A stretch of 64,000 bases of DNA from Alteribacter lacisalsi (GCF_003226345.1 NZ_PDOF01000001.1:186001-250000), one strand, 5' to 3'. Numbered from the stretch's first letter, positions 43,098 through 54,562 are shown. Numbers and translations: made by a program. Notes: a model not told the origin generated them from the sequence alone.

Positions 43098-44015
43098 GTG
43101 CTACGGGATCTGTTTTCAAAGAAGAAGAAATATGCCACGATTCCTTCAGAACAAGCAAAGCAGGAAGTGCCTGAAGGTCTAATGACGAAATGTCCCCAGT
43201 GTAAGAGCATCATGTATACAAAGGAACTGAAAAAGAACCTGAGTGTATGTGATTCATGCGGTTTTCATCACCGGCTTACCGCGTATGACCGAATGGATAC
43301 GCTGTTTGACGAAGGCACCTTTATTGAATTTGATCAGAATATCATTGCAAAAGACCCGCTGAACTTTCCTTCTTATAAACAAAAGTCCGAAAAAGACCGT
43401 GAAAATACAGGGCTCAATGAGGCCATTGTAACAGGGAAAGGAAAAATTGACGGTTACCCTGCCGTTGTCGGCGTCATGGATGCCCGTTTCCGTATGGGCA
43501 GTATGGGGTCCGTTGTGGGTGAAAAAATCAACCGGGCAATTGAACGGGCAATCGAAGAAGACTTGCCGTTTATCATGTTCGCTGCTTCCGGCGGCGCACG
43601 TATGCAGGAAGGCGTATTCAGCCTGATGCAGATGGCGAAGACAAGCACGGCCCTTCACAAACTGCGGGATCACGGTGGTCTGTTTGTATCGATTATGACT
43701 CATCCGACTACCGGTGGTGTATCTGCCAGTTTTGCTTCTTTAGGAGATATTAATCTCGCTGAGCCTAAAGCGCTGATCGGTTTTGCGGGCCGGAGAATTA
43801 TCGAGCAGACGATTCGCCAGGAACTGCCCGAAGATTTCCAGACAGCGGAGTTTCTACTTAAACACGGTCAGCTGGACAAAGTAGTGGAGCGTAAGAACCT
43901 TAAAGCAACACTGAAAACAATTCTCAGCATCCATGCACCCGCTGAGGAGAGTGAAATGAATCAGGAGGCTGCCGAAGAGCCTGCATTCAAAGCGGAAGAA
44001 CAGGAGGTGAAGTAA
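43098..44015 (+). CDS. accD: Acetyl-CoA carboxylase carboxyltransferase subunit beta
   Basis: A 305-residue subunit that with AccA moves the carboxyl group from biotin to acetyl-CoA, making malonyl-CoA for fatty-acid synthesis. The N-terminal zinc ribbon has Cys32, Cys35, Cys51 and Cys54 (CPQC, CDSC). The crotonase-fold oxyanion region is [14 protein letters not shown]. The only sensible start is GTG at 43098, just after GAGGTGAG. The C-terminus is extended and acidic (from [11 protein letters not shown]). accA follows after 2 bp. Confidence 0.96.
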   Translation: MLRDLFSKKKKYATIPSEQAKQEVPEGLMTKCPQCKSIMYTKELKKNLSVCDSCGFHHRLTAYDRMDTLFDEGTFIEFDQNIIAKDPLNFPSYKQKSEKDRENTGLNEAIVTGKGKIDGYPAVVGVMDARFRMGSMGSVVGEKINRAIERAIEEDLPFIMFAASGGARMQEGVFSLMQMAKTSTALHKLRDHGGLFVSIMTHPTTGGVSASFASLGDINLAEPKALIGFAGRRIIEQTIRQELPEDFQTAEFLLKHGQLDKVVERKNLKATLKTILSIHAPAEESEMNQEAAEEPAFKAEEQEVK

Positions 44016-44017
44016 CG

Positions 44018-44995
44018 ATGGCGGAAGATTTACCATTTGAAAAACCGATCACGGAACTGCGGACGAAAATTGCAGAACTGAAAGTTTTTACAGCTGAAAA
44101 GGAAATCGACTTGTCAGGTGAAATTGAAAAGCTTGAATCCCGTCTCGAACAGCTCGAGGAGGATATTTACGGCAATATGAGTCCGTGGGACCGGGTGCAG
44201 ATCGCAAGGCACAACAACCGTCCAACAACCCATGATTACATCGACCGCCTGTTTACTGACTTTCTTGAACTTCACGGCGACCGGCTTTATGGTGACGATG
44301 AAGCGATTGTCGGCGGAATTGCAAAATACAAAGGGCGTCCGGTAACCGTAATCGGCCATCAGCGCGGAAAAGGAACGAAGGAAAATCTGCGCCGAAATTT
44401 CGGTATGCCGCACCCTGAAGGATACCGTAAGGCACTGCGACTGATGAAGCAGGCGGAAAAGTTCAATCGGCCGATCATCAATTTTATTGACACAAAAGGG
44501 GCTTATCCCGGTATTGCTGCTGAGGAACGGGGGCAGAGCGAAGCCATTGCACGTAACCTTGTGGAAATGGCAGGACTTACCGTGCCGGTTGTGTGTATCG
44601 TTATTGGCGAAGGCGGAAGCGGCGGCGCCCTTGCACTTGGCGTAGGGGACCGTATTTTCATGCTTGAGAACTCCACCTACTCCGTTATTTCGCCTGAAGG
44701 AGCGGCTGCCCTTTTATGGAAGGACGCAGGCCAGGCTCAGCGAGCTGCAGAAACGATGAAAATTACGGCACCTGATCTAAAAGAGCTCGAACTGATTGAC
44801 GGGATCATCCCTGAAGTCCGGGGCGGCGCCCACAGAGATGTGGAGCAGCAGGCACGTTCGATTGATGAAACACTCGAGCAGGCACTCGAAGAACTTGGAA
44901 AAATCAGCCGGGAAACCATCGTTGAAAAACGTTACGAAAAATTTAATCGCATCGGACCTTACGACTATGTAAACGGTACCAATGCCGGTAACTAA
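44018..44995 (+). CDS. accA: Acetyl-CoA carboxylase carboxyltransferase subunit alpha
   Basis: A 325-residue partner of AccD in the carboxyltransferase tetramer. An N-terminal coiled-coil (about 10-50) and the crotonase-like core with [17 protein letters not shown] and [33 protein letters not shown] are visible. The ATG has AGGAGGTGA within the end of accD, and the 2-bp gap ensures equal expression. A terminator follows, so accDA ends before pfkA. Confidence 0.97.
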   Translation: MAEDLPFEKPITELRTKIAELKVFTAEKEIDLSGEIEKLESRLEQLEEDIYGNMSPWDRVQIARHNNRPTTHDYIDRLFTDFLELHGDRLYGDDEAIVGGIAKYKGRPVTVIGHQRGKGTKENLRRNFGMPHPEGYRKALRLMKQAEKFNRPIINFIDTKGAYPGIAAEERGQSEAIARNLVEMAGLTVPVVCIVIGEGGSGGALALGVGDRIFMLENSTYSVISPEGAAALLWKDAGQAQRAAETMKITAPDLKELELIDGIIPEVRGGAHRDVEQQARSIDETLEQALEELGKISRETIVEKRYEKFNRIGPYDYVNGTNAGN

Positions 44996-44996
44996 A

Positions 44997-45036
44997 CAAA
45001 ACAGCCATCCTCCCCGCAGGACGGCTGTTTTGTTTG
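44997..45036 (+). terminator. Terminator of accDA
   Basis: CAAAACAGCCATCC (44997-45010) pairs with GGACGGCTGTTTTG (45019-45032, one mismatch), followed by TTT. Confidence 0.75.
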
Positions 45037-45314
45037 CCGTGAATCCTTGTTGCAATACGATTTTGACAGTGTTATTTTAATTACTGCTGAGTATAAAAAT
45101 GAATCAGGGACAGGATAAGAAAAGCTGAACAAAATTTCCGGAGTATGGAAATTGATAAGGAAATGATGTTTCTTTATTTACCGACGGCTGTGTTGGATCT
45201 CAGTTTTGATTTTTAATATAGTTGATTGGAACAACTTAGCGGAAATCAGCAACTGACTTTAACAGAGCCAGACCAATAAATATTGAAAGAATTCAGACGA
45301 GGTGAATGGAATAG

Positions 45315-46274
<960 letters not shown>

Positions 46275-46382
46275 GGATACTGCAAAACTGACAATGCGAT
46301 TGCCGGGACCTGCGTGTCCTGGCTTTCCTGCGGTCAGTTGAAATGATATATCAAGTAAGGAACCAACCCGAGGAGGATGAAT

Positions 46383-48137
46383 ATGAGAAAAACTAAAATA
46401 GTTTGTACGATTGGCCCAGCAAGTGAATCACCTGAAAAACTGACAAATCTGATCGAGGCAGGCATGAACGTAGCCCGTCTGAATTTCTCTCACGGAGATT
46501 TTGAAGAACATGGTGCCCGTATCCGGAGTATCCGTGAAGTTTCAGAAGAAACAGGGGAAAAAGTAGCGATTCTGCTTGATACGAAAGGTCCTGAAATCCG
46601 TACCCAGACTCTTGAAGGCGGAGAAGCAGAGCTTGTTCAGGGGACGGAAGTCATTGTTTCCATGACAGAAGTAACAGGGAATGCAAACAAAATTTCTGTT
46701 ACGTACCCTGGCCTTGTGGATGATGTTCATGAAGGGTCCATACTCCTGCTTGACGATGGTCTTATTGAGCTCCGCGTGAAATCCATCAGTGACAATGAGC
46801 TTGTAACTGAAGTTGTAAACAGCGGCACATTGAAAAATAAAAAAGGTGTAAACGTACCTGGTGTAAGTGTTAACCTTCCGGGAATTACGGAAAAAGACGC
46901 CAACGACATCGTGTTCGGAATTGAGCAGGACGTTGACTTTATTGCTGCTTCCTTTGTGCGCCGTGCATCAGATGTTCTTGAAATCCGTGAGCTTCTTGAG
47001 AAACACAACGCTGAGCATATTCAGATCATTCCAAAGATCGAAAACCAGGAAGGTGTCGACAACATTGATGAGATTCTTGAAGTTTCCGACGGCCTGATGG
47101 TAGCTCGTGGAGACCTTGGTGTTGAGATTCCAGCAGAGGACGTTCCTCTTGTTCAAAAGGAACTGATCAAAAAGTGCAACAGTCTCGGAAAGCCGGTTAT
47201 TACGGCTACGCAGATGCTCGACTCCATGCAGCGCAATCCACGCCCGACTCGTGCGGAAGCGAGTGACGTGGCAAATGCAATTTTTGACGGTACTGACGCG
47301 ATCATGCTTTCCGGAGAAACAGCTGCAGGAACATACCCGGTGGAATCCGTACAGACGATGAATAACATTGCCCGCAAAGCAGAAACAGCCTTGAAGTATG
47401 AAGACATTCTTCGCCGCCGCAGCCGTGAAAGTGAGCAGACAATCACAGATTCGATCAGCCAGAGTGTTGCCCACACGGCACTGAATTTGAATTCCTCTGC
47501 CATCCTGACGGCTACAGAAAGCGGTCATACAGCCCGTATGGTGTCCAAATACCGTCCGAAGAGCCCGATTGTGGCCATTACCCACAGCGAGCGTGTATGC
47601 CGCTCTCTCTGCCTTGTATGGGGCGTCTATCCGCAGCTTGGTAAAAAAGCAACTACTACGGATGAAATGTTCTCCACTGCTGTAGAAGAATCTCTTGCAA
47701 GCGGCCTTGTAAACCATGGAGACCTTGTGATTATCTCTGCGGGTGTTCCTGTCGGGGAACGAGGAACGACAAACATCATGAAGGTCCATGTTGTGGGTGA
47801 AGTTGCTGCAAAAGGACAGGGCATCGGACGCAAAACGCGCTCCGGTAAAGTAGTTGTAGCAAAAGATGGGAATGAAGCGCTCTCCAAAATGGAAGAAGAC
47901 GCGATTCTCGTGACACCAAATACCGATCGGGACATGATGGAGGCTTTTGAGAAAGCTGCTGCTGTTGTAACTGAACAGGGCGGACTTACTTCCCACGCAG
48001 CTGTAGTGGGACTGAATCTTGGAATTCCAGTCATTGTTGGTGTGGAAAACGCGACTGATCTCTTCGAAGATGGAGACGAAATTACAGTGGACGGCAGCCA
48101 CGGCAACATTTACAAAGGTGTTGCAAGCGTATTGTAA
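46383..48137 (+). CDS. pyk: Pyruvate kinase with C-terminal PEP-utiliser-like domain
   Basis: A 584-residue enzyme converting phosphoenolpyruvate and ADP to pyruvate and ATP. The first part (to about 475) is the standard pyruvate kinase with [50 protein letters not shown] and [12 protein letters not shown]. The last 100 residues form the extra domain seen in bacilli ([17 protein letters not shown], ending [21 protein letters not shown]), resembling the PEP-utilising mobile domain. The ATG at 46383 is chosen because GAGGAGGATGAAT spans an ATG two codons earlier. A terminator follows. Confidence 0.98.
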   Translation: MRKTKIVCTIGPASESPEKLTNLIEAGMNVARLNFSHGDFEEHGARIRSIREVSEETGEKVAILLDTKGPEIRTQTLEGGEAELVQGTEVIVSMTEVTGNANKISVTYPGLVDDVHEGSILLLDDGLIELRVKSISDNELVTEVVNSGTLKNKKGVNVPGVSVNLPGITEKDANDIVFGIEQDVDFIAASFVRRASDVLEIRELLEKHNAEHIQIIPKIENQEGVDNIDEILEVSDGLMVARGDLGVEIPAEDVPLVQKELIKKCNSLGKPVITATQMLDSMQRNPRPTRAEASDVANAIFDGTDAIMLSGETAAGTYPVESVQTMNNIARKAETALKYEDILRRRSRESEQTITDSISQSVAHTALNLNSSAILTATESGHTARMVSKYRPKSPIVAITHSERVCRSLCLVWGVYPQLGKKATTTDEMFSTAVEESLASGLVNHGDLVIISAGVPVGERGTTNIMKVHVVGEVAAKGQGIGRKTRSGKVVVAKDGNEALSKMEEDAILVTPNTDRDMMEAFEKAAAVVTEQGGLTSHAAVVGLNLGIPVIVGVENATDLFEDGDEITVDGSHGNIYKGVASVL

Positions 48138-48148
48138 AAAGATAAAAA

Positions 48149-48198
48149 CCCGGCATCACGGGGCACTTGACTGCCCGCACTGGTGCCGGGCCTTTTTT
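48149..48198 (+). terminator. Terminator of pfkA-pyk
   Basis: CCCGGCATCA (48149-48158) pairs with TGGTGCCGGG (48181-48190), with an inner GGGC/GCCC stem, followed by CC and TTTTTTT. Confidence 0.85.
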
Positions 48199-48240
48199 TA
48201 TGTTATTTTTAGGCTGTGAACGATAAAGGAGAAGATAGCT

Positions 48241-48645
48241 ATGTGGAAGATATTATTACTTCTGTTAATTGTCGTACCTGCTCTGGAAATAGTGGTGCTG
48301 GTACTTTCAGGAAATACAATAGGGATTATTCCTACAATTCTATTGATTATTGCAACAGGAATTTTAGGGGCAGCACTTGCAAAACGGGAAGGCCTTAACG
48401 CCATTCGTACAGCCCAGATGCAGACGGCCCAGGGCCAGGTTCCCGGCGGAGTCCTTCTTGACGGGATATGTATTCTTATCGGTGGTGTCGTATTGCTTAC
48501 ACCTGGTTTTATTACGGATGTATTCGGTTTCTTCCTCCTGATCCCGCAGACAAGGGCATCGTTTAAGGCATTTCTGCAGCGAGTGTTTGAGCGCTCCGTC
48601 AGATCCGGGAACGTGGTGTTTTACCGGGGCGGACGCAGGTACTGA
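48241..48645 (+). CDS. fxsA: FxsA-family membrane protein (YtzA)
   Basis: A 134-residue membrane protein with three or four helices. The FxsA pattern is present: PALEIVVLVLSGNTIGIIPTILLIIATGILGAALAKREG, then GVLLDGICILIGGVVLLTPGFITDVFGFFLLIP. E. coli FxsA eases phage T7 exclusion by F factor when overproduced; its normal role is unknown. AAAGGAG precedes the ATG. It is convergent with ytvI and has a bidirectional terminator. Confidence 0.9.
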   Translation: MWKILLLLLIVVPALEIVVLVLSGNTIGIIPTILLIIATGILGAALAKREGLNAIRTAQMQTAQGQVPGGVLLDGICILIGGVVLLTPGFITDVFGFFLLIPQTRASFKAFLQRVFERSVRSGNVVFYRGGRRY

Positions 48646-48696
48646 CTGTATTGTGAACGGTGATTTTAAACATCCAATACTGCTCTGAGGATGTAG

Positions 48697-48735
48697 AAAA
48701 TGTCCTGACTTTTTAATAAGTCAGGACATTTTATT
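48697..48735. terminator. Bidirectional terminator between fxsA and ytvI
   Basis: A perfect 15-bp stem, AAAATGTCCTGACTT (48697-48711) with 48718-48732, A-rich on the left and T-rich on the right. It overlaps the ytvI stop by 2 bp. Confidence 0.85.
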
Positions 48736-49858
48736 ACGTCCGCTCTTTTGAGTCCAAAATGAAATCCCGGATAGTGTGAAAAACCCCTGCCCGAATGACA
48801 GACTGAACGAGAATGAGGATTGCCGGTCCAAGAAGCAGGCCCGCGAAGCCGAGCCACTGATAGCTCAGGAAAAGTGTGATGAGCAGGGGGATCGGATGAA
48901 CGCCCAGGTGCCTTGACAGAACACGAGGCTCGGCAATCTGCCTCTGGACGATGACGACGGCATAAATAATGCTCAGACCGATGGACATAAACCAATCACC
49001 AGTAAAAAATGAGTATAAAATCCAAGGGACAAATACGATACCTGTACCGAGATAGGGCAGGAAATCGATCAGCGCAAGAAGAAGGGCAGCGGTCACGGCG
49101 TGTTCGATTCCGATTATCAGAAACCCGGTCAGAATAATCACGCCTGTCATCGCAACCAGAATGCACTGGGCAATAAAGAAGCCGAGTACCGAACGTTTCC
49201 ATTCCTTTTTCAGTGACGCCAGAAGGGAATCGAGTACTGGCGGTACTGCTTTTTTATACCATCCCTCGATCAGCGGCCAGTCCTTGGTAATAAAAAAGGC
49301 GCTGAGCAGAGAAAAAATCATGACTGTCACCGTATTCGGTAATGCTAACAGCAGATCAGCAAGACTGTTAAGCAATACCTGAATAAATTCGCCTGCCTTC
49401 TGCGCCGCTTCTCCCGTAATGCTCTGAAGGGAACTGACTACGGTTTTCTGCTGCTCTCCATCCAACGTGGCGATCAGCTCCGTGAACCGTTCATAAAGAG
49501 GCATAAGCGTGCCGCTCATCCATGTGTTAACGATTAGAACAGTCTCTTTTATGAAAGCGGGCAGAACGGCCGAGAGATATAAAAGGCCTGCAGCGATTTC
49601 CACTGCAGCAAACGTTGCGAATGTAAGAAGCAGAAGAAACAGGATCAGCATGGATACGAGGACACAGAACGTCCGCGGCCAGCCGAAGGTGCGCTCAAGC
49701 CTGTTTACAAATGGCAGAAGCATCAGCGCAATAATGAACCCGAAAATAAAAGGAGACAAATAAAGAATTAGAAAAAACAGTGTTCCTGTTAAGGCTGCAC
49801 CTGCCACAAGAACAAGGGCAGTACGTATGAAAACATCACCAGCCTGTTTAGTATCCAC
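48734..49858 (-). CDS. ytvI: Sporulation integral membrane protein YtvI (AI-2E transporter superfamily)
   Basis: A 374-residue protein with about eight transmembrane helices. The C-terminal half has the signature LALIDFLPYLGTGIVFVPWILY and LSRHLGVHPIPLLITLFLSYQWLGFAGLLLGP. The superfamily includes transporters and YtvI proteins found in spore formers; its solute is unknown. The start is GTG at 49858 after GGGGAGGG. A weak sigma-E-like pair (GCATGTA, 14 bp, CATAGATT on the minus strand) lies upstream. It is divergent from ytwI. Confidence 0.88.
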   Translation of the reverse strand: MDTKQAGDVFIRTALVLVAGAALTGTLFFLILYLSPFIFGFIIALMLLPFVNRLERTFGWPRTFCVLVSMLILFLLLLTFATFAAVEIAAGLLYLSAVLPAFIKETVLIVNTWMSGTLMPLYERFTELIATLDGEQQKTVVSSLQSITGEAAQKAGEFIQVLLNSLADLLLALPNTVTVMIFSLLSAFFITKDWPLIEGWYKKAVPPVLDSLLASLKKEWKRSVLGFFIAQCILVAMTGVIILTGFLIIGIEHAVTAALLLALIDFLPYLGTGIVFVPWILYSFFTGDWFMSIGLSIIYAVVIVQRQIAEPRVLSRHLGVHPIPLLITLFLSYQWLGFAGLLLGPAILILVQSVIRAGVFHTIRDFILDSKERT

Positions 49859-49938
49859 CTATCATCCCTCCCCTCTCATTTCAATCTATGAAAGAAGGAT
49901 GGGATACATGCGGCTTGTACGAAAGAGGAGTCAGAGTT

Positions 49939-50412
49939 ATGATTACACCTGCAGTACTTTTCATGCTGATCTTACTTGGGATCGGCCTGATTGCAAAAAA
50001 CCAGTCTCTTATTATCGCTGTGGTATTTCTGCTTCTGCTGAAGTGGACCGGTCTTGGCGACCGGGCATTTCCCCTGCTGCAGCAGAAAGGCATACATATT
50101 GGCGTAACGATCATTACCATCGCGGTTCTTGTGCCGATCGTGACAGGCGAGATCGGATTTAAACAGCTGATAGAAGCGACCCGCTCATCGTACGCCTGGG
50201 TTGCACTGGGTGCCGGCATTTTTGTAGCAGTCATCGCGGCAAGCGGCGTTGAACTTCTTCAGAATGATCCCCATATCACGACAGCACTTGTTTTTGGAAC
50301 CATTCTTGCTGTTGCGCTCTTCAATGGGGTGGCTGTAGGTCCGCTGATTGGCGCGGGAATTGCTTATATGGCGATGAGGATAGTGTCGTATATTTCGTCT
50401 CTTGGCGGGTAA
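49939..50412 (+). CDS. ytwI: DUF441 family membrane protein YtwI
   Basis: A 157-residue membrane protein with four or five helices (LFMLILLGIGLIAKNQSLIIAVVFLLLLKW first). The family is widespread and uncharacterised. In bacilli it sits between ytvI and citZ, as here. AAGAGGAG precedes the ATG at 49939; a longer in-frame start has no site. No terminator is obvious, so readthrough toward citZ cannot be excluded. Confidence 0.85.
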   Translation: MITPAVLFMLILLGIGLIAKNQSLIIAVVFLLLLKWTGLGDRAFPLLQQKGIHIGVTIITIAVLVPIVTGEIGFKQLIEATRSSYAWVALGAGIFVAVIAASGVELLQNDPHITTALVFGTILAVALFNGVAVGPLIGAGIAYMAMRIVSYISSLGG

Positions 50413-50493
50413 TTGTGACATTTTACGTGAAGTATCAAACAAATTAAAATAATAGTATAAGTTGGAATATTGATTGCTTTTGATATTTTTAAG

Positions 50494-50522
50494 TTCACAA
50501 AGTTGTTAAAAGTCGGTATAAT
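50494..50522 (+). promoter_or_regulatory. Sigma-A promoter of citZ
   Basis: TTCACA (50494-50499), a 17-bp spacer, TATAAT (50517-50522). Confidence 0.7.
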
Positions 50523-50583
50523 AAAAGTTGACTTGACTCAAAGAAACCCGGCTGTTCATACATACAGCTTCCGAAACCTTTTA

Positions 50584-50597
50584 CGAAAACGCTTACG
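50584..50597 (+). promoter_or_regulatory. Candidate CcpA (cre) site in the citZ leader
   Basis: CGAAAACGCTTACG matches 12 of 14 positions of TGWAARCGYTWNCW; only the outermost bases differ. It is about 60 bp downstream of the -10. Confidence 0.4.
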
Positions 50598-50815
50598 GTC
50601 CGCCGCCGGGGGCCCAGGAATGGATTACCCAGTCAAATTCACAAAGAGTTATTATACTAATATAACAAAACTCCGGTGAATTTCGACATAGTCGGACCTG
50701 CCTGTGATCCGCTCACGCGAGATGATGATCACAAGCCGGTAGAAGGTTTCTGGAGAAACACAATGGGAATAGATAGTTAATTCCCTTAAAATTCACATCT
50801 AAAGGAGAGGTTGGT

Positions 50816-51931
50816 ATGAGTACGACAAAAGGTTTGGAAGGTGTTGTAGCAACAACATCAAGCGTAAGTTCAATCATCGACGGGGTATTGACGTATAACG
50901 GGTACAACATCGACGATCTTGCGGACTATGCAAGTTTTGAAGAAGTTGTATACCTGCTCTGGAACAATAAACTGCCTGATCAGAAGGAACTCGATGCGTT
51001 TGCAAAGGAACTGAACGGGTACTCGGCTGTGCCGGATGCTGTACTGGAACAATTGAAAACGTATCCAATTAAAGATGTACATCCAATGGCGGCCCTTAGA
51101 ACGGCTGTATCCAATCTCGCTCTGTTTGATGGACAGGCTGATGAGATGTCAGAAGACGCGAACCGTCTTAAAGCGATGAAGCTTCAGGCACAAATGCCGA
51201 CTATCGTCACGGCTTTTGCTCGGATACGAGAAGGAAAAGAGCCAATCGCCCCGAAGCCGGAACTTAGCTTTGCTGCGAACTTCCTTTATATGCTTAACGG
51301 GGAAGAACCAGATGAAACGTCTGTAGAAGCATTTAATAAAGCCCTTGTCCTTCATGCTGACCATGAGCTTAACGCGTCCACATTTACGGCGCGTGTATGT
51401 GTGGCCACACTCTCAGATGTTTACTCAGGCGTAACAGCAGCAATTGGTGCTCTTAAAGGCCCGCTTCACGGCGGTGCGAACGAGCGCGTGATGGCGATGC
51501 TCAGTGAAATCGGTGAAGAGAGCAAAGTGGATGATTATATCCGTAAAGCACTCGACAACAAAGAAAAGATTATGGGCTTCGGCCACCGGGTATACAAAAA
51601 TGGGGATCCTCGTGCGAAACATCTGAAGGAAATGAGCCGTCAGCTTACGAAAGTAACAGGCGAATCCAAGTGGTATGAGATGAGTGTCCGTATTGATGAG
51701 ATCGTAACAAATGAAAAAGGACTGCTGCCGAACGTGGATTTCTACTCTGCATCGGTTTACCACAGTCTGGGTATTGAACATGACCTGTTCACTCCGATCT
51801 TTGCTGTCAGCCGGGTATCCGGGTGGCTTGCACACATCCTTGAGCAGTATGACAACAACCGTCTCATCCGTCCGCGTGCAGAATACGTTGGGCCGGACAA
51901 GCAGAAGTGGATACCACTCGAGGAAAGATAA
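50816..51931 (+). CDS. citZ: Citrate synthase
   Basis: A 371-residue type II-like citrate synthase that condenses acetyl-CoA with oxaloacetate to start the TCA cycle. Catalytic segments are GPLHGGANERV (His), GFGHRVYKNGDPRA (His) and VDFYSASVYHSLG (Asp). AAAGGAGAGG precedes the ATG. It heads the citZ-icd-mdh cluster, the same order as in B. subtilis. A separate promoter and a long leader suggest control by carbon source. Confidence 0.98.
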   Translation: MSTTKGLEGVVATTSSVSSIIDGVLTYNGYNIDDLADYASFEEVVYLLWNNKLPDQKELDAFAKELNGYSAVPDAVLEQLKTYPIKDVHPMAALRTAVSNLALFDGQADEMSEDANRLKAMKLQAQMPTIVTAFARIREGKEPIAPKPELSFAANFLYMLNGEEPDETSVEAFNKALVLHADHELNASTFTARVCVATLSDVYSGVTAAIGALKGPLHGGANERVMAMLSEIGEESKVDDYIRKALDNKEKIMGFGHRVYKNGDPRAKHLKEMSRQLTKVTGESKWYEMSVRIDEIVTNEKGLLPNVDFYSASVYHSLGIEHDLFTPIFAVSRVSGWLAHILEQYDNNRLIRPRAEYVGPDKQKWIPLEER

Positions 51932-52085
51932 GCTCTTTCAAATGTAAGGGCTGATAGTTGAATTTCATTCCAATTTGCGCTAAAGATAGTGGAAGGGGAA
52001 ACGGGCACTTGAAACGAATGAAACAAGGTGCACCTGTTTCTCGTTCCCTACATAAATTTTGAAAGATATACAGGAGGTTTTTTTA

Positions 52086-53348
52086 ATGGCAGAACGTATT
52101 ACAGTAAACGATGGTGTGCTAAACGTACCGAACAACCCGGTGATTCCATTTATCGAAGGTGATGGAACAGGCCCGGATATCTGGGCAGCCGCTTCCCGTG
52201 TGATCGAAGCATCGGTTGAAAAAGCCTACAATGGGGAAAAGAAAATTGAGTGGAAAGAAGTTCTCGCTGGACAGAAAGCCTACGACCAGACAGGCGAATG
52301 GCTTCCGGAAGAGACGCTGGACGCGATACGTGAGTACTTTATCGCAATCAAAGGCCCTCTGACTACGCCAATCGGCGGTGGAATCCGTTCTCTGAACGTC
52401 GCTCTTCGCCAGGAACTGGATCTGTTTGCATGTGTACGCCCGGTACGCTGGTTTGAAGGTGTACCATCCCCGGTTAAGCGTCCAGAAGACACGGATATGG
52501 TTATTTTCCGTGAAAACTCAGAGGACATTTACGCAGGTATTGAGTATGAGATGGGGTCTGACGAAGCGAAGAAGCTGATCAGCTTCCTTCGTGACGAGCT
52601 TGGCGCAAACAAAATCCGTTTCCCTGAAACATCAGGAATCGGGATCAAGCCGGTATCCGAAGAGGGCACCCACCGTCTTGTCCGTTCTGCAATCCAGTAC
52701 GCTCTTGATGAAGGCCGTAAGAGCGTAACGCTTGTTCATAAAGGCAATATCATGAAATTTACAGAGGGCGGCTTCAAAAAGTGGGGCTACGAGCTTGCCG
52801 AGAAAGAATTCGGTGAAAAAGTGTTCACTTGGGCTGAATATGACAAAATTACTGAAGAAAAAGGCCGCGAAGCTGCTGACAAAGCGCAATCTGAAGCGGA
52901 AGCTGCAGGCAAGCTGATCGTGAAAGATTCCATTGCAGACATCTTCCTTCAGCAGATCCTTACGCGTCCAAAAGAGTTTGATGTTGTAGCAACAATGAAC
53001 CTGAATGGAGACTACGTTTCTGACGCACTTGCTGCCCAGGTCGGCGGAATCGGAATCGCGCCAGGTGCAAACATTAACTACGACAGCGGACATGCGATCT
53101 TTGAGGCGACTCATGGTACCGCTCCAAAGTATGCCGGCATGGATAAAGTAAATCCTTCTTCTGTTCTTCTTTCCGGTGTACTGATGCTTCGTCACCTGAA
53201 CTGGAACGAAGCAGCGGATATGATTGAAGCTTCAATGGACAAGACGATTGCAAGCAAAGTCGTTACTTACGACTTTGCCCGTCTGATGGACGGCGCGTCC
53301 GAAGTGAAGTGTTCCGAGTTTGCTGACGAACTGATTAAAAACCTCTAA
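52086..53348 (+). CDS. icd: Isocitrate dehydrogenase (NADP)
   Basis: A 420-residue enzyme converting isocitrate to 2-oxoglutarate with NADP. The substrate loop [28 protein letters not shown] and metal-binding [25 protein letters not shown] are intact. An insert after [22 protein letters not shown] is typical of Bacillus Icd. ACAGGAGG precedes the ATG at 52086. It lies 154 bp after citZ, with a possible weak promoter (TTGAAT-17-TAAAGA at 51958) and a hairpin (about 51998-52042) in the gap. A terminator separates it from mdh. Confidence 0.97.
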   Translation: MAERITVNDGVLNVPNNPVIPFIEGDGTGPDIWAAASRVIEASVEKAYNGEKKIEWKEVLAGQKAYDQTGEWLPEETLDAIREYFIAIKGPLTTPIGGGIRSLNVALRQELDLFACVRPVRWFEGVPSPVKRPEDTDMVIFRENSEDIYAGIEYEMGSDEAKKLISFLRDELGANKIRFPETSGIGIKPVSEEGTHRLVRSAIQYALDEGRKSVTLVHKGNIMKFTEGGFKKWGYELAEKEFGEKVFTWAEYDKITEEKGREAADKAQSEAEAAGKLIVKDSIADIFLQQILTRPKEFDVVATMNLNGDYVSDALAAQVGGIGIAPGANINYDSGHAIFEATHGTAPKYAGMDKVNPSSVLLSGVLMLRHLNWNEAADMIEASMDKTIASKVVTYDFARLMDGASEVKCSEFADELIKNL

Positions 53349-53369
53349 GAATAAAACGGCAATCGCCGG

Positions 53370-53404
53370 AACGGGAACCGGGCCTGAGCCTGGTTCCCGT
53401 TTTA
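53370..53404 (+). terminator. Terminator between icd and mdh
   Basis: AACGGGAACC (53370-53379) pairs with GGTTCCCGTT (from 53392), followed by TTT. If partial, it would lower mdh expression from the upstream promoter. Confidence 0.7.
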
Positions 53405-53452
53405 CAGGCGGAGTCAGAATAACAGTCAGACTAATTGAGAGGGGTTATTCAA

Positions 53453-54391
53453 ATGACAATTAAACGAAGAAAAATTACCGTTGTAGGCGGTGGTTTCACT
53501 GGCACGACGACCGCACTTATGGCTGCACAGAAGGAGCTTGGGGATGTCGTTCTTGTGGACATTCCAAATAACGAGGATCCTGTTAAAGGAAAAGCACTTG
53601 ATATGCTGGAGGCTTCTCCTGTACAGGGGTTTGACTCCAACATCGTTGGAACCTCCGACTACAAGGATACTGCAGACTCTGATATTGTTGTCATTACTGC
53701 AGGTATTCCCCGAAAGCCTGGGATGAGCCGTGATGATCTGATCAGTACAAATGCTGGAATTATGAAGAGCGTGACAAAGGAAATCGTTAAATATTCTCCG
53801 GACTGTTACATTATCGTGCTTACCAACCCGGTAGATACGATGACGTATACGGTATATAAAGAATCAGGCTTCCCGAAAAACCGTGTATTCGGCCAGTCCG
53901 GTGTGCTTGATACGGCCCGGTTCCGCACGTTTGTTGCTCAGGAGTTGAACGTCAGTGTAGAAGACGTTTCCGGCTTCGTCCTTGGCGGTCACGGTGATGA
54001 TATGGTGCCGATGCTCCGTTATTCCTACGCAGGCGGTATCCCTCTTGAGAAACTGATTTCCAAAGACCGTCTGGACGCAATTGTAGAGCGTACACGTAAA
54101 GGTGGCGGCGAGATCGTTAACCTGCTTGGAAACGGAAGTGCCTACTACGCTCCTGCAGCATCAATCGTACAAATGGTGGAAGCGGTTCTGAAGGATAAGA
54201 AGCGCATTCTTCCTGCCATCGCCTACCTTGATGGAGAATACGGCTACAGTGATATGTACCTCGGGGTACCGACGGTAATCGGCGGCGGAGGTCTTGAAAA
54301 GATCCTGGAACTTGATCTGACAGATGAAGAGAAAGCAGAGCTTCAGAAATCTGCCGATTCAGTTAATAAAGTTCTTTCACTTGTAAAATAA
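53453..54391 (+). CDS. mdh: Malate dehydrogenase
   Basis: A 312-residue lactate/malate dehydrogenase-fold enzyme that oxidises malate to oxaloacetate with NAD. The Rossmann motif [10 protein letters not shown], coenzyme Asp in VLVDIPN, active-site loop [14 protein letters not shown] (substrate-selecting Arg residues) and catalytic His in [10 protein letters not shown] are present. TTGAGAGGGG precedes the ATG at 53453. It completes the citZ-icd-mdh cluster. Confidence 0.97.
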   Translation: MTIKRRKITVVGGGFTGTTTALMAAQKELGDVVLVDIPNNEDPVKGKALDMLEASPVQGFDSNIVGTSDYKDTADSDIVVITAGIPRKPGMSRDDLISTNAGIMKSVTKEIVKYSPDCYIIVLTNPVDTMTYTVYKESGFPKNRVFGQSGVLDTARFRTFVAQELNVSVEDVSGFVLGGHGDDMVPMLRYSYAGGIPLEKLISKDRLDAIVERTRKGGGEIVNLLGNGSAYYAPAASIVQMVEAVLKDKKRILPAIAYLDGEYGYSDMYLGVPTVIGGGGLEKILELDLTDEEKAELQKSADSVNKVLSLVK

Positions 54392-54398
54392 TGATCTC

Positions 54399-54434
54399 GA
54401 AGCAATGAGCGCGCAAGCGCCATTGCTTCTTTTG
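54399..54434 (+). terminator. Terminator of mdh
   Basis: GAAGCAATG (54399-54407) pairs with CATTGCTTC (54421-54429), followed by TTTT. Confidence 0.75.
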
Positions 54435-54442
54435 TAAAAAGT

Positions 54443-54547
54443 AAGTATACCTCTTAGTCAGTAAACCCTTATTATGCCCAGCTGAACGCCAGCAGTGAGA
54501 CTCCTGCGGCACCGTCGCGGATGCAAAACTGACGGAAAGGTATACTT
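54443..54547. mobile_element. MITE-like 105-bp element with 20-bp inverted termini, repeat copy E
   Basis: The termini AAGTATACCTCTTAGTCAGT (54443-54462) and the inverse of 54528-54547 match at 16 of 20 positions. TTTGTAAAA occurs on both sides (54431-54439 and 54550-54558), as a target duplication would. The interior has GAGACTCCTGCGGC and GTCGCGG, like copies A-D. There is no coding capacity. Confidence 0.6.
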
Positions 54548-54562
54548 AATTTGTAAAATGTA

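Larger units (their letters stand above)
50413..50815 (+). other. Gene-free region with long structured citZ leader
   Basis: It contains a sigma-A promoter, a cre-like site and about 290 nt of leader before citZ. The leader has several possible hairpins, for example TGTGATC near 50704 with GATCACA near 50728, and GAGTTAT...AACTC around 50646-50673. No coding sequence is seen. Confidence 0.6.

Noticed and set aside
46968-48101. A 377-codon open frame antisense to pyk
   Set aside because: It lies wholly on the opposite strand of a highly conserved gene, has no ribosome binding site and gives a low-complexity, cysteine-rich product. Codon bias of pyk explains it.
50682-50688. Perfect Spo0A box (TTCGACA) in the citZ leader, and another at 57788-57794
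   Set aside because: A 7-bp motif is expected several times in 64 kb; neither lies in a promoter known to need Spo0A.
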